Below are positions 27,103 through 35,369 of a stretch of 64,000 nt of DNA, one piece after another (the first letter of the stretch is position 1; every line of letters starts with the position of its first letter). The stretch comes from CAZDDI01 sp964504195 (GTDB lineage Bacteria; Chloroflexota; Anaerolineae; B4-G1; SLSP01). The translations under genes were made by a program, and so were the position numbers. Below the pieces are notes generated by a model, which had not been told where the DNA came from, searched no databases, and saw nothing but the letters and a program-made list of their open reading frames with translations. Location: positions 62,001-126,000 of the forward strand of contig CAZDDI010000003.1 of the NCBI GenBank assembly GCA_964504195.1, read 5' to 3'.

Positions 27103-27954
27103 ATGAAAAACTTCGCCGTGTTGCAACTTTCGGGCTGCGCGGGATGTGAAGTCTCGCTCCTCAACGCCGATGCCTGGATCAAGGACTACCGCCTGCTCTA
27201 CATGCCGCTGGTGGTCTCTGCCCATGATGTGCCGGATGTGGATGTGTTGCTCATCAGCGGCGGGGTGCGCACGGATGAAGACCTCTACAAATTGCGGCGG
27301 GCGATCCACCACGCGCAGCAGGTCGTCGCCGTCGGCACCTGCGCCATCTCCGGCGGCGTCGCCAACCTGGGCGACCGCGATGAGGTGCGCGCGCTCTTCA
27401 TGGCCCACGCTGAAGAGCATCACGACCTGCCGCGCCTGCTGCCGCGCTCCCATCCCATTGATGCCATCGTGGAGGTGGATCGCTACCTGCCCGGCTGTCC
27501 GCCTACGCCGGAGCTCTTCATGGCCGTGCTCTCCGATCCCGATGCGTTTGTGGCCGGGCGCACCGTCTGCCACGAGTGCGGGCGCAAGAAGCTCAAAGAT
27601 ATGCGCCCGCAAAAATTGCTTGGCTTCCAGCAAGGCCATGTTGACCCGGACATCTGCCTCATCAATCAGGGCTATCTTTGCATCGGCTCCTCGACGCGGG
27701 GCGGTTGCCGCGCCCCCTGCACGCGCGCGGGTCACCCCTGCGTGGGTTGTCGCGGCCCTTCGGATGCGTTCATCGAGAAGGAATCCGAGGCCTGGTTCAC
27801 CAGCATCCAGCGCGTCTTCGCCGCCATGACCGACGTGCCGGAGGAAGACCTCACCGCTGGGCTACGTTCTCCGCAAATGGCCCTGTTCCTCTTCCAGTTC
27901 TCCGATTACGCTGGCGGCGGGCGTCCCGCGCGCCTGAAAGAGAAGGTGCTGTGA
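27103..27954 (+). CDS. NiFe hydrogenase small subunit (group 3-like)
   Basis: A 283-residue electron-transfer subunit without a Tat signal, so cytoplasmic. The proximal 4Fe-4S ligands are in LSGCAGCEVSLL, VGTCAISGG and PGCPPTPE. A C-terminal cysteine-rich part (CHECGRKK, YLCIGSSTRGGCRAPC, HPCVGCRGPSD) would hold additional clusters, as in the Frh/Mvh/Hyd-type small subunits. The ATG at 27103 follows AAAGGA. Its stop overlaps the large-subunit start by one base. No diaphorase genes are adjacent, unlike the second hydrogenase at 45 kb, so its electron partner is unknown. Confidence 0.88.
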   Translation: MKNFAVLQLSGCAGCEVSLLNADAWIKDYRLLYMPLVVSAHDVPDVDVLLISGGVRTDEDLYKLRRAIHHAQQVVAVGTCAISGGVANLGDRDEVRALFMAHAEEHHDLPRLLPRSHPIDAIVEVDRYLPGCPPTPELFMAVLSDPDAFVAGRTVCHECGRKKLKDMRPQKLLGFQQGHVDPDICLINQGYLCIGSSTRGGCRAPCTRAGHPCVGCRGPSDAFIEKESEAWFTSIQRVFAAMTDVPEEDLTAGLRSPQMALFLFQFSDYAGGGRPARLKEKVL

Positions 27955-29264
27955 TGACCACATTGACTTTTCCCCTCAGCCGTATCGAAGGCCACGCGCG
28001 CGTGGTGATCGAAGTGCGCGAAGGCGCGGTGCTGTCCGCTCATTTCCAGGCCACCGAGCTGCGCGGGTTCGAGTACCTCATCAAAGGCGCACCGGCGGAG
28101 CAAATGCCGGTCATCGTGCCGCGGATCTGCGGCGTTTGTTCGACTGCGCATCACGTCGCCGCCGTCAAGGCGCTGGAAGACGCCTACGGCATCGAGCCGC
28201 CGCCGCTGGCGTTGCAGATCCGCGAGCTGTTGATGCTGGGCCAGTTGATTCAGAACCAGGCCACGTCGCTGTTCATCTTCACCATGCCCGACCGGTTGGG
28301 CGTGGCGAGTCTCTTCCAGGTGGATGCGGCCAGCGAGGCTGAGGCCGCATCTGGTATAGCCGTGCGCGCGCTGCAAGTCCGCAAGGCCGGCACCGATCTC
28401 ATCGGGGTGGCCGGCGGACAATTCATCCACCCGGTCAAGGCCGTGATCGGCGGAGTGACGAGCGGCATCACGCCGAGCGCCGCCGCCCAGATGCGTGAGC
28501 AGTTGCAAGCCGCGCTCCCTATCGCCTGCGAGCTCTTCGATTATTACTGGGAGACCTCGGTAGCGCTGGGCGAGCGGTTGGGCACCTGGGGCGATGACGA
28601 ACCGGCTTGTTACATCTCCGCCGTCTCCGGGCTGCGCCCCAACTTCTACGGTGACGCTATCCGGCTGGTGGGGTGTGAGGGTGATTCGTGTGCGCTCTTC
28701 CCGGCGCGGCATTTCCGCGAATATCTGAGCTACGACGACACCGATTACAGCTACGCGGCCAAATCCAGCTACCAGGGCAATGTTCTGCGGGCCAACAGCC
28801 TGGCGCGCATCAACATCGTTGAGCAGCTGGGGACGCCCTGCGCTGATCGTTACCTTAAACAATTCAAGGCGACATTTGGCTCGCCCGCCCACGCGATTCT
28901 GCTCTTCGACCTGGCGCGCGGCATCGAACTGGTCTACGCGCTGGAGCGGGCCATCGAGCTGCTGGCCGCGCCGTTGGATGTAGGCCCGGAAGCCGTGCCG
29001 TACACCCCCCGCGACGGCGAGGGTTACGGGCTGGTCGAAGCCCCGCGTGGGCCGCTCATCCATCACTACCGTATCGAAAACGGCCTGATAGCGCAAGCCG
29101 AATTCATCATCCCTACCGTGCATAACGTGCTCGCCATCGAGCGTGCGCTGCGTGTGGCGGCGAACCGCTACATCACGGCAGATAGCGTCAACCTGGAGCT
29201 GGAGCGCGCGGTCGGGCGCGTTGTGCGGGCCTTCGATCCGTGCATTGCCTGTGCGACACACTAG
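27954..29264 (+). CDS. NiFe hydrogenase large subunit lacking a C-terminal maturation peptide
   Basis: A 436-residue catalytic subunit. The N-terminal RIEGHARVVIEV (L1) and RICGVCSTAHH (L2, first CxxC) and the C-terminal DPCIAC (second CxxC) are intact, giving the four nickel ligands. The protein ends at ATH, exactly the residue after which most large subunits are cleaved, so no C-terminal extension exists to be removed. This is known for regulatory and a few other hydrogenases. The start ATG overlaps the small-subunit stop by one base. Group 3 is suggested by the small subunit; sensor function cannot be excluded. Confidence 0.9.
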   Translation: MTTLTFPLSRIEGHARVVIEVREGAVLSAHFQATELRGFEYLIKGAPAEQMPVIVPRICGVCSTAHHVAAVKALEDAYGIEPPPLALQIRELLMLGQLIQNQATSLFIFTMPDRLGVASLFQVDAASEAEAASGIAVRALQVRKAGTDLIGVAGGQFIHPVKAVIGGVTSGITPSAAAQMREQLQAALPIACELFDYYWETSVALGERLGTWGDDEPACYISAVSGLRPNFYGDAIRLVGCEGDSCALFPARHFREYLSYDDTDYSYAAKSSYQGNVLRANSLARINIVEQLGTPCADRYLKQFKATFGSPAHAILLFDLARGIELVYALERAIELLAAPLDVGPEAVPYTPRDGEGYGLVEAPRGPLIHHYRIENGLIAQAEFIIPTVHNVLAIERALRVAANRYITADSVNLELERAVGRVVRAFDPCIACATH

Positions 29265-29312
29265 TGTCCTGCGGTATGGCCGTTCCAAGAATTAAAACCG
29301 TTCACCTTGCTC

Positions 29313-29428
29313 GGCGTGGATTGTCAAATCCACGCCTCTGAGCTACACAGGGCCCGGGAATCGCTGGAGTTAGCAATCCAGCGAGAGCAGGATGCGCCGT
29401 TCGCGTGCCCGCGAAGCCGCCGCTTCGC
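29313..29428. repeat. Cluster of three intergenic hairpins
   Basis: GGCGTGGATT pairs with AATCCACGCC at 29313-29336, TCGCTGG with CCAGCGA at 29361-29384, and GCGAAGC with GCTTCGC at 29411-29428. None has a T-run. The last one recurs at 39383-39400. They fill the gap between the hydrogenase genes and the NACHT gene. Confidence 0.6.
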
Positions 29429-29467
29429 GCTATATCTATTTTCAAGGAAACAGGAAAGGAGGCGCGG

Positions 29468-32380
29468 ATGCGCTGTTCGCAATGCGGCCAAGAGTGGCCG
29501 GAGACCTACATAGGTTGCCCTGAATGTTTCATCCCCTTTAGCGTCACCGCTTCCGGCGAGCGGGGTATCGCTATTGGCGGCAACGCTCATAATAACACCT
29601 TCAACCTCGGCGATACTTATGTATCGCCCGATGCTCCACCCGAAGAACTGCTCCACGCCTATTACCGCTCACTGGCCGCAGAGTGCGCGCGGCTGCCGCT
29701 GGGCGTGGTGGATCCCAAATTCGCTGCGCCGGGCCGCGAGGGGGAAGTGAGCCTGCACCAGGTCTACGTGGGGCTGGATGTGGTCGTCCCCGTGCGCGAG
29801 GAAACCGAAGACACCCATGCTTGGGGACTGCGCCTGGCGCGCGGCGAGGGCGAGGGCCGCATGCCGTTGCTTGAAGCTTTGGCTGCGCCCGCCGCGATGC
29901 GCGCTGTGCTCCTGGGCGATGCCGGTTCCGGCAAGACCACCTTCGTCAACTACCTGGTCTACCGGCTGGCTGCTGCCGCCAGCGCCGGGGATGTTCACGT
30001 CGAAGATCTGCCGGCGGCATTCCAGGGCTTGTGGCCCGTACGCCTGCTGCTGCGTGAGGTAGCAACTCACATGCCGGCCGCGGTCACTTGCGGCACCGCG
30101 ACCATGTTGTGGGAGGCGCTCCAGGCAGATATAGCCAGCCGGTTGGGGGCGGTGGCGGCGGAACGCCTGCTGCCCTACATGCAGGCGCGAGTGTTGCGAC
30201 GCGGCGGTTTCTTACTGCTGGATGGCCTGGATGAAGTGCCCGAAGCCGGACGGCGGCGCAAGTGCCTGCTGGAAGCGTTGCAAGCCCTGGCGGATAGCCT
30301 GCCCGCCGGTGCGCGGGTGCTGCTCACCGCGCGCCCCTACGCCTACGCTGACCCCGCCTGGCAACTAGGTGATTTCCCCATCCTGGCGCTGGCGCCCTTT
30401 GATGAAACGCAAGTGGAACGCTTTGTCGCCCGCTGGTATCAGGCAGTGCGCCCGGCGTTGGGGTGGGATGCGGCGGCCGCCGCGGCGCGGGGTGCGCAGT
30501 TGACCCAGGCCTTGCAGGAGCGGACATACCTGGCAGACCTGGCCTCGCGCCCGTTGCTCCTCACCTTGATGGCGACCCTGCACAGCAGTTGGGGGCAGCT
30601 GCCGGAGGATCGCGCTGATCTGTACGAGGAATCGGTCAAATTGCTGCTTTCACGCTGGCAGCGGGGCCGCCTGGTGCGCGAGGGACAGCAAATAGTGACC
30701 GAACCGGGCATCGCGGCGGCGTTGGGTTGGGGGGAAGCCCGCATTCGCGCGGCGTTGGAGAAACTGGCGTTTAACAGCCACCAGCGGCAGGGCAGCGAGG
30801 CCGAGCGTGAGGATGCCCCCGCCGATATTCCCCAGGCGGCGGTGTTGGCGGCCTTTGCCGGCGTGCCTGAAAACGTCAATCCGTGCGTGGTGCTCACCTA
30901 TCTGGAACAACGCGCCGGGCTGCTCATGGGCCGCCGCGAAGAGGTCTATGTCTTTCCGCATCGCTCCTTTCAGGAATACCTGGCGGCGTGTTACCTGAAT
31001 GCCGACCCGGAATCGGCCGGCCGCTTGCGGAAACTGGTCTATGCCGACCCGGCCTGGTGGCGGGAGGTTTTCCTGCTGGGGGTGGGCAAGAAACGGCTGG
31101 GCAGTCTGGGCGATGCCGTGAATACCGTGAATACCCTCTTGCCGTGCGATGTAGAGAAATGCGCCCCGCCGCAACCGGCGGATTGGCGCGCGGCGGTGCT
31201 GGCCGGCAAAGCCGTGTTGGAATTGCGCTTGCGCGAGCGGGGCGCGGCGCAGGAGCATAGCGCGGTGTTGGTGGAGCGCGTGCGCGACTGGCTGGCGGCT
31301 CTGGTGACGGGTGGGCAGTTGCCGGCCCCAGAACGCGCCGAGGCCGGTGACGTGCTGGGCGCGCTGGGCGACCCGCGTCCGGGGGTGGGCGTAAGGGCGC
31401 ACGGCCCGGTGGGGGCGCACGGCCGTGCGCCCTTACCCGATATTGTCTGGTGTGCCGTGCCCGCCGGGTCGTTCCTGATGGGAAGTGTGGCGGATGAACC
31501 GGAGACCTATCCTGATGAAAAGCCCCAACATGCGGTGGACTTGCCCGCGTTCTATCTCAGCCGGTATTTGGTGACCAACGCGCAGTTCCGGCCCTTTGTG
31601 GAGGGGGATGGCTACCGCAACCCGGCTTACTGGACGCCGGAAGGTTGGGCCTGGCGGCAGGGCGCGGAACCGGATTTGACGCCATTGGAGGGTATGAGCG
31701 AAGATTGGCAACGTCAATATCGTGAATGGTTGGCCGGGCGCTCGCTTGAAAAGCGCGGTTGCCCGTTTTATTGGGAGCACCCACAATTAAGTGTGCCTAA
31801 TCGCCCGGTGGTGGGGATTACCTGGTACGAAGCGGCGGCGTATGGCCGGTGGCTGGAGGAACAGTTGCGAGTTACGGGTTCGGAGTTGCGCGTGTGGCAG
31901 GAGAATGAATGCACAATTCGCAACTTGAAACTCGGCACCTTCAACGTGCAACTGCCTAGCGAAGCGGAGTGGGAGAAGGCGGCGCGGGGTGAAGATGGCC
32001 GACGGTATCCCTGGGGCGGGGAGTGGCAGGAAGATTGCGCGAATACGGAAACCACCGAGTTGGGCCAGACCAGCGCCGTGGGGTTATTCCCGGCGGGGGT
32101 TAGTCCTTATGGATGCCTGGATCTGGTGGGCAATATGTGGGAGTGGACGCGGAGTCGTTGGGGGTGCAATGTGTTGCGCCCGGATTTTGGATATCCGTAT
32201 ACTGCTAATGATGGCCGTGAAGCTGAAAGTAGCGCTGCTGTGCCGGTGCTTCGCGGCGGCTCCTGGCTCAACAGTCAGTGGAGCGCCCGGTGCGCTTCCC
32301 GCAACAGGAACGTACCTGCCAACTTCATTGACGATGTCGGGTTTCGGGTGCTGTTGTCCCTGGGGGATGCTGATTTCTGA
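29468..32380 (+). CDS. Zinc ribbon-NACHT NTPase-FGE/C-type-lectin-fold protein
   Basis: A 970-residue STAND-type protein. Residues 1-20 form a zinc ribbon (CSQC...CPEC). A short linker motif follows (SGERGIAIGGNAHNNTFNLGD). The NACHT NTPase has Walker A GDAGSGKTT from residue 150 and the LLLDGLDEVPE Walker B motif. A helical region comes next, and from about residue 658 a formylglycine-generating-enzyme-like domain (VPAGSFLMGS, PSEAEWEKAARG, LVGNMWEWT, LRGGSW, GFRV). The ATG at 29468 follows AAAGGAGG. NACHT-FGE proteins are predicted NTP-dependent conflict or immune switches, with the FGE domain as sensor. The C-terminal 40 residues look like a DGR variable region. The next gene shares the linker motif and is the likely partner. 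Confidence 0.85.
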   Translation: MRCSQCGQEWPETYIGCPECFIPFSVTASGERGIAIGGNAHNNTFNLGDTYVSPDAPPEELLHAYYRSLAAECARLPLGVVDPKFAAPGREGEVSLHQVYVGLDVVVPVREETEDTHAWGLRLARGEGEGRMPLLEALAAPAAMRAVLLGDAGSGKTTFVNYLVYRLAAAASAGDVHVEDLPAAFQGLWPVRLLLREVATHMPAAVTCGTATMLWEALQADIASRLGAVAAERLLPYMQARVLRRGGFLLLDGLDEVPEAGRRRKCLLEALQALADSLPAGARVLLTARPYAYADPAWQLGDFPILALAPFDETQVERFVARWYQAVRPALGWDAAAAAARGAQLTQALQERTYLADLASRPLLLTLMATLHSSWGQLPEDRADLYEESVKLLLSRWQRGRLVREGQQIVTEPGIAAALGWGEARIRAALEKLAFNSHQRQGSEAEREDAPADIPQAAVLAAFAGVPENVNPCVVLTYLEQRAGLLMGRREEVYVFPHRSFQEYLAACYLNADPESAGRLRKLVYADPAWWREVFLLGVGKKRLGSLGDAVNTVNTLLPCDVEKCAPPQPADWRAAVLAGKAVLELRLRERGAAQEHSAVLVERVRDWLAALVTGGQLPAPERAEAGDVLGALGDPRPGVGVRAHGPVGAHGRAPLPDIVWCAVPAGSFLMGSVADEPETYPDEKPQHAVDLPAFYLSRYLVTNAQFRPFVEGDGYRNPAYWTPEGWAWRQGAEPDLTPLEGMSEDWQRQYREWLAGRSLEKRGCPFYWEHPQLSVPNRPVVGITWYEAAAYGRWLEEQLRVTGSELRVWQENECTIRNLKLGTFNVQLPSEAEWEKAARGEDGRRYPWGGEWQEDCANTETTELGQTSAVGLFPAGVSPYGCLDLVGNMWEWTRSRWGCNVLRPDFGYPYTANDGREAESSAAVPVLRGGSWLNSQWSARCASRNRNVPANFIDDVGFRVLLSLGDADF
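32255..32360 (+). other. Candidate DGR variable region in the FGE domain
   Basis: The codons for GGSWLNSQWSARCASRNRNV and PANFIDDVGFR match the pattern of FGE-type variable proteins of diversity-generating retroelements, whose templates read like ARCANRNRNNPNNRNNNVGF. Several codons (TCC, GCC, TTC, ATT, GAC, GAT) are reachable from AAC or AAT by changes at A only. No template repeat or reverse transcriptase is in the window, so this is an inference from pattern. Confidence 0.4.
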
Positions 32381-32409
32381 TTTCTGGTTGCTGTGATTTC
32401 TGGATCTCT

Positions 32410-32466
32410 GAATCCTGGGGGGATTCCAAAGGGGGCGCGCCCCCTTTGGCCGCCGCGTAGCGGCGG
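32410..32466. repeat. Three stacked palindromes downstream of the NACHT-FGE gene
   Basis: GAATCC pairs with GGATTC at 32410-32426. A perfect 24-base palindrome with core GGGGGCGCGCCCCC occupies 32426-32449. CCGCCGC-GTA-GCGGCGG follows at 32450-32466. They lie 50-110 bases after the presumed variable region. No T-run makes them terminators. Confidence 0.75.
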
Positions 32467-32572
32467 AGCTCGCGGCAATTGTGCTGGTTGCTGGAAGCTG
32501 GCTGCTTGAAACTTGAGGCTTGCTGCTTGTGACTTGCCGCTTTCTCGCCTAATCATTTTACGGAGGCTACTT

Positions 32573-33295
32573 ATGAAAACTCAAGAACAGGAAATCGTGA
32601 CGGTATTGGCGGAGCTCGTCCCGGATGGGGGAACGGCGCTGGCGCGGCGGGTGGGGCCGCAGGCGTTGGCCCACGCCCAGGCCATTCAGGGCGAAATCGT
32701 GCCCTGGCTGGAGGCCAATGAGTTGACGGCGCGGGCCTGGCAAGCCTTTCAACAATCGCCTCAGGCGCAGAAGCCAAAGTTGCTCACCGTTGTGCAACTC
32801 ATTCTGGACGATGATGTGGATCTGGCGGCGCGGCTGGACGCGCTGTTGCGGGCCTATCAGCAGGCGCAGCCCGCCGGCAAGCAGGAGACGCGCACCGTGA
32901 CCGCTTCCGGCGAGCGCAGCGTCGCCATCGGCGGGAATGCCCGCGGCAACACCTTCAATACAGGCGACCAGATCCAGACCCTCCAACCCGGCCTGGATGC
33001 GGATGCTGTGACCCGGCTCTTCGCGCAGGCGTTGGACTTGGCCCGGCAACAGCCCGTGGAACTCCGCGAAGACGTGGCGGCAGCCGTGGAAACGGCGCAA
33101 GAAGAGGTTGCGGCTGGGCCAGATGCCGACAAAGCTTTGCTGAATAAGATGCTCGACGTGTTGCTTGATAAGGCCCCAGACGTGCTGGAACTGGTCGTTG
33201 AGGCCATCCTCAACCCGGCTGCCGCAGTGGGCAAGGGCGCCAAACTGCTGGCGAAACAAGCGCGCGAGAGCTTGCAAAAGCAACGCTCCGCGTAA
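32573..33295 (+). CDS. Partner of the NACHT-FGE protein with shared linker motif
   Basis: A 240-residue protein, ATG at 32573 behind CGGAGG. Residues 1-105 are helical (death-like or effector-associated adaptor possible). Near 110-130 stands TASGERSVAIGGNARGNTFN, almost the same as SGERGIAIGGNAHNNTFN in the preceding NACHT-FGE protein. The C-terminal half is helical and amphipathic, with a mildly hydrophobic VLELVVEAILNPAAAVGKGAKLL segment that could associate with a membrane. The shared motif suggests that the two proteins interact through it or belong to one modular family. The biochemical role is unknown. Confidence 0.65.
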   Translation: MKTQEQEIVTVLAELVPDGGTALARRVGPQALAHAQAIQGEIVPWLEANELTARAWQAFQQSPQAQKPKLLTVVQLILDDDVDLAARLDALLRAYQQAQPAGKQETRTVTASGERSVAIGGNARGNTFNTGDQIQTLQPGLDADAVTRLFAQALDLARQQPVELREDVAAAVETAQEEVAAGPDADKALLNKMLDVLLDKAPDVLELVVEAILNPAAAVGKGAKLLAKQARESLQKQRSA

Positions 33296-33463
33296 GGCTT
33301 ACTGTATTGGTGCGTGTGCAGGAAAAACTCGTGTCTGAAGCAAAGGGGAGTCCACGGAAAAACCGCCAGCCGCTCACGTTCAGATGCACAATGCTAAGAA
33401 ATTTCTGCTTCTAACGGATTCTCTTGAATATCAAAGATGCTGAATGAAGCGGATATTTGTTAC

Positions 33464-33491
33464 TTGTTCACAATTGCACCTGTGTTATACT
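33464..33491 (+). promoter_or_regulatory. Promoter for the structured leader and ABC transporter
   Basis: TTGTTC (33464-33469) and TATACT (33486-33491) are separated by 16 bases. Transcription would begin near 33498, just before the structured RNA. The surrounding 33296-33460 shows no gene. Confidence 0.55.
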
Positions 33492-33524
33492 CACGTTACA
33501 ATTTAATAAGACTGTGCATTTCCG

Positions 33525-33719
33525 AGTCTCTCTACCTACCGGCCAGTAGCCCAGGGGAGCGAGACCATTGGGTGTAGCGGGAAACGGCTACGCCTCCCGT
33601 ATTTGAAAAGGAAGTGCGCCGCAGTGCCATAATACCTTTCCCCTAGGCAACAGCTTCATTGCTTGGGGGCAGGTAGTTATGTGTGTATTACGGCGTCCTT
33701 TTCAGGACGCCGTTTTTTG
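33525..33719 (+). promoter_or_regulatory. Structured leader RNA, candidate riboswitch (Moco/tungsten-type possible) or small RNA
   Basis: A closing stem CTACCTACC (33532-33540) pairs with GGCAGGTAG (33668-33676). Inside it GCCCAGGGGA pairs with TCCCCTAGGC, and GGTGTAGC pairs with GCTACGCC around a GGGAAACG loop. A multibranched fold results. A strong terminator follows, 100 bases before a metal-type ABC transporter operon, as expected for transcriptional riboswitch control. The window also has a Mo/W-dependent formate dehydrogenase and mobA, so a Moco-class switch is the leading guess. I could not match a consensus with certainty; an independent small RNA such as a 6S homologue is the alternative. 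Confidence 0.55.
33690..33718 (+). terminator. Terminator/attenuator at the end of the leader RNA
   Basis: CGGCGTCC (33691-33698) pairs with GGACGCCG (33705-33712) around TTTTCA, and six T follow. It lies about 100 bases upstream of the transporter start codon. Confidence 0.85.
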
Positions 33720-33815
33720 TTGTCACCTGTCTGCATCTGCAATCGCGCGCGAAGGTTTACGCTGGTGAGTGGATGTGGATACTGATCTCAAATCTATAGA
33801 CGGAGGAAATAAGAG

Positions 33816-35369
33816 ATGTCGAAAATATGGAAACAACTGTGGATAGGGCTGTTATTGGTGGTGATATTGGCGAGCTGTGCGCCCACGCCGACCACGGCGC
33901 CGCCCGAACCCTCACCTGCCACGCTCAGCCCGGCGACCCCAGAGACGCCCGCTGCAACTTTGCAAGTAAGTGGCGCGATGGCCTCAGAACGCGCCTTTAC
34001 GACGGAAGACCTCACGGCGCTGGGACTGCAAGAGTCCTTGTATACCAACCGTGATGGAGAATCTACGACCTATACGGGCGTCTCCATAGCTCTCTTGCTA
34101 AACACTGTGACGCCAGCCGCCGACGCTACCACCCTGGTCTTAGTGGCTAGTGATGGTTATGAGGCGCAAGTCCCGCTCGCTGATGCACTGGTCTGTGCGG
34201 AGTGCATTGTGGCATTTGAAGCGGATGGTAGCTTCCGCGCCGTATTGCCGGACTTCCCCGGTAATGTCCAGGTGCGCGATTTGGTCGCGCTCCAGGTGCT
34301 GAGCGCTGCCGAAGCTCAACCCGAACCGCCCCCCACTTCCGAGGACACCATTCCCAATGATGGGCCGGTGACGATTACCGATGCTGCCGGGCGCACCGTG
34401 AGTCTGGAACAACTCCCGCGGCGCATTGTGGTCGTCGGGCGCGGCCCGTTTATGGCCCTCCATCTACTCTACATGTTCCCTGAAGGCCGTACCCGGTTGG
34501 TCGGGGCAGAAAGTCGCAGCGCCACCCCTAGCGATTTTCTACCTTACGTCCAACCGGATTTTCTGGAGCGCATCGTGGGCATGGCCGCCAATCCCAACGC
34601 GGAACAGATTGCTACGCTTGAGCCAGATTTGGTGATAATCAAGAGTGTCGCATTGGAGCAAATAGGCGAGTCCCTGGCGCAGGTCAACATTCCGGTCGTG
34701 TACCTGGGGCTGGAAACACCGGAGCAATTCTTCCAGGATGTGACCAATCTGGGGGCGTTGTTGGGCAATCCCACCCGCGCGCAGGGGATCATCGCTTTCT
34801 ATCAAGCGCGCCTGGAGCGCATCGAAGCCGGCGTCGCGGATATTCCTGAGAACGAACGCCCGCGCGTGTTGCTGTTGGAGCATTCTGACCGGAGCGGGGA
34901 AGTTGCAGGCCGGGTGCCTCCGTTGGTGTGGATGCAGACCATTCAAGTCGAGGCCGCCGGCGGCGTCCCGGTGTGGCGCGAGGCTGTGCAAGTGACGGAT
35001 GGCTGGACGGTGGTGAATTTCGAACAGATTGCCGCCTGGGATCCGGATAAAATTTTCATGGTGATCTCATACCAGCTCGATCCCCAAGAGGTGATAGATG
35101 GTTTCAAAGCGGATCCGCAATGGCGTGCTCTGAGCGCGGTGCAAAATGAAGAGCTATACGCCTTCCCCGGAGACATCTTCGGCTGGGACACCCCCGAAGC
35201 CCGGTGGTTGCTCGGCGTGAACTGGTTAGCCACCCGTCTGCACCCCGAGGTTTTTGCGGATTTAGACCTCGAAACGGAGATTTACACCTTTTTTGGCGAA
35301 CTCTATGACATGGAACGGGATGTGATAGATTCTGCTATCTTGTCCCAAGTGTATCTGGATGTCCATTAG
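33816..35369 (+). CDS. Fec/Mol-type ABC transporter substrate-binding lipoprotein with extra N-terminal domain
   Basis: A 517-residue lipoprotein; the signal peptide ends in LASC near residue 21 and is followed by a Pro/Thr linker. Residues about 50-165 (VSGAMASERAFTTEDLTALG, TYTGVSIALLLNTV, VLVASDGYEAQVPLADALV) resemble the molybdopterin-binding sulfite-oxidase-like fold. Residues about 185-500 form a class III periplasmic binding protein (ITDAAGRTV, LPRRIVVVGRG, ATLEPDLVII). Such proteins carry iron chelates, cobalamin, molybdate or tungstate. ATG 33816 follows GGAGG. The permease gene overlaps its end. The fused N-terminal domain is unusual and hints at a Mo/W ligand, but the substrate is not proven. 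Confidence 0.85.
   Translation: MSKIWKQLWIGLLLVVILASCAPTPTTAPPEPSPATLSPATPETPAATLQVSGAMASERAFTTEDLTALGLQESLYTNRDGESTTYTGVSIALLLNTVTPAADATTLVLVASDGYEAQVPLADALVCAECIVAFEADGSFRAVLPDFPGNVQVRDLVALQVLSAAEAQPEPPPTSEDTIPNDGPVTITDAAGRTVSLEQLPRRIVVVGRGPFMALHLLYMFPEGRTRLVGAESRSATPSDFLPYVQPDFLERIVGMAANPNAEQIATLEPDLVIIKSVALEQIGESLAQVNIPVVYLGLETPEQFFQDVTNLGALLGNPTRAQGIIAFYQARLERIEAGVADIPENERPRVLLLEHSDRSGEVAGRVPPLVWMQTIQVEAAGGVPVWREAVQVTDGWTVVNFEQIAAWDPDKIFMVISYQLDPQEVIDGFKADPQWRALSAVQNEELYAFPGDIFGWDTPEARWLLGVNWLATRLHPEVFADLDLETEIYTFFGELYDMERDVIDSAILSQVYLDVH

Noticed and set aside
33525..33719. Cobalamin riboswitch
   Set aside because: The GAAAAGG word is present, but I find no B12 box (CAGGAGACCTGCC-like) at the 3' side. 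The class is left open.
29468..33815. A complete diversity-generating retroelement
   Set aside because: No reverse transcriptase motif (such as the YADD-type box) or near-identical A-rich template repeat is found in the window, so only a candidate target is claimed.
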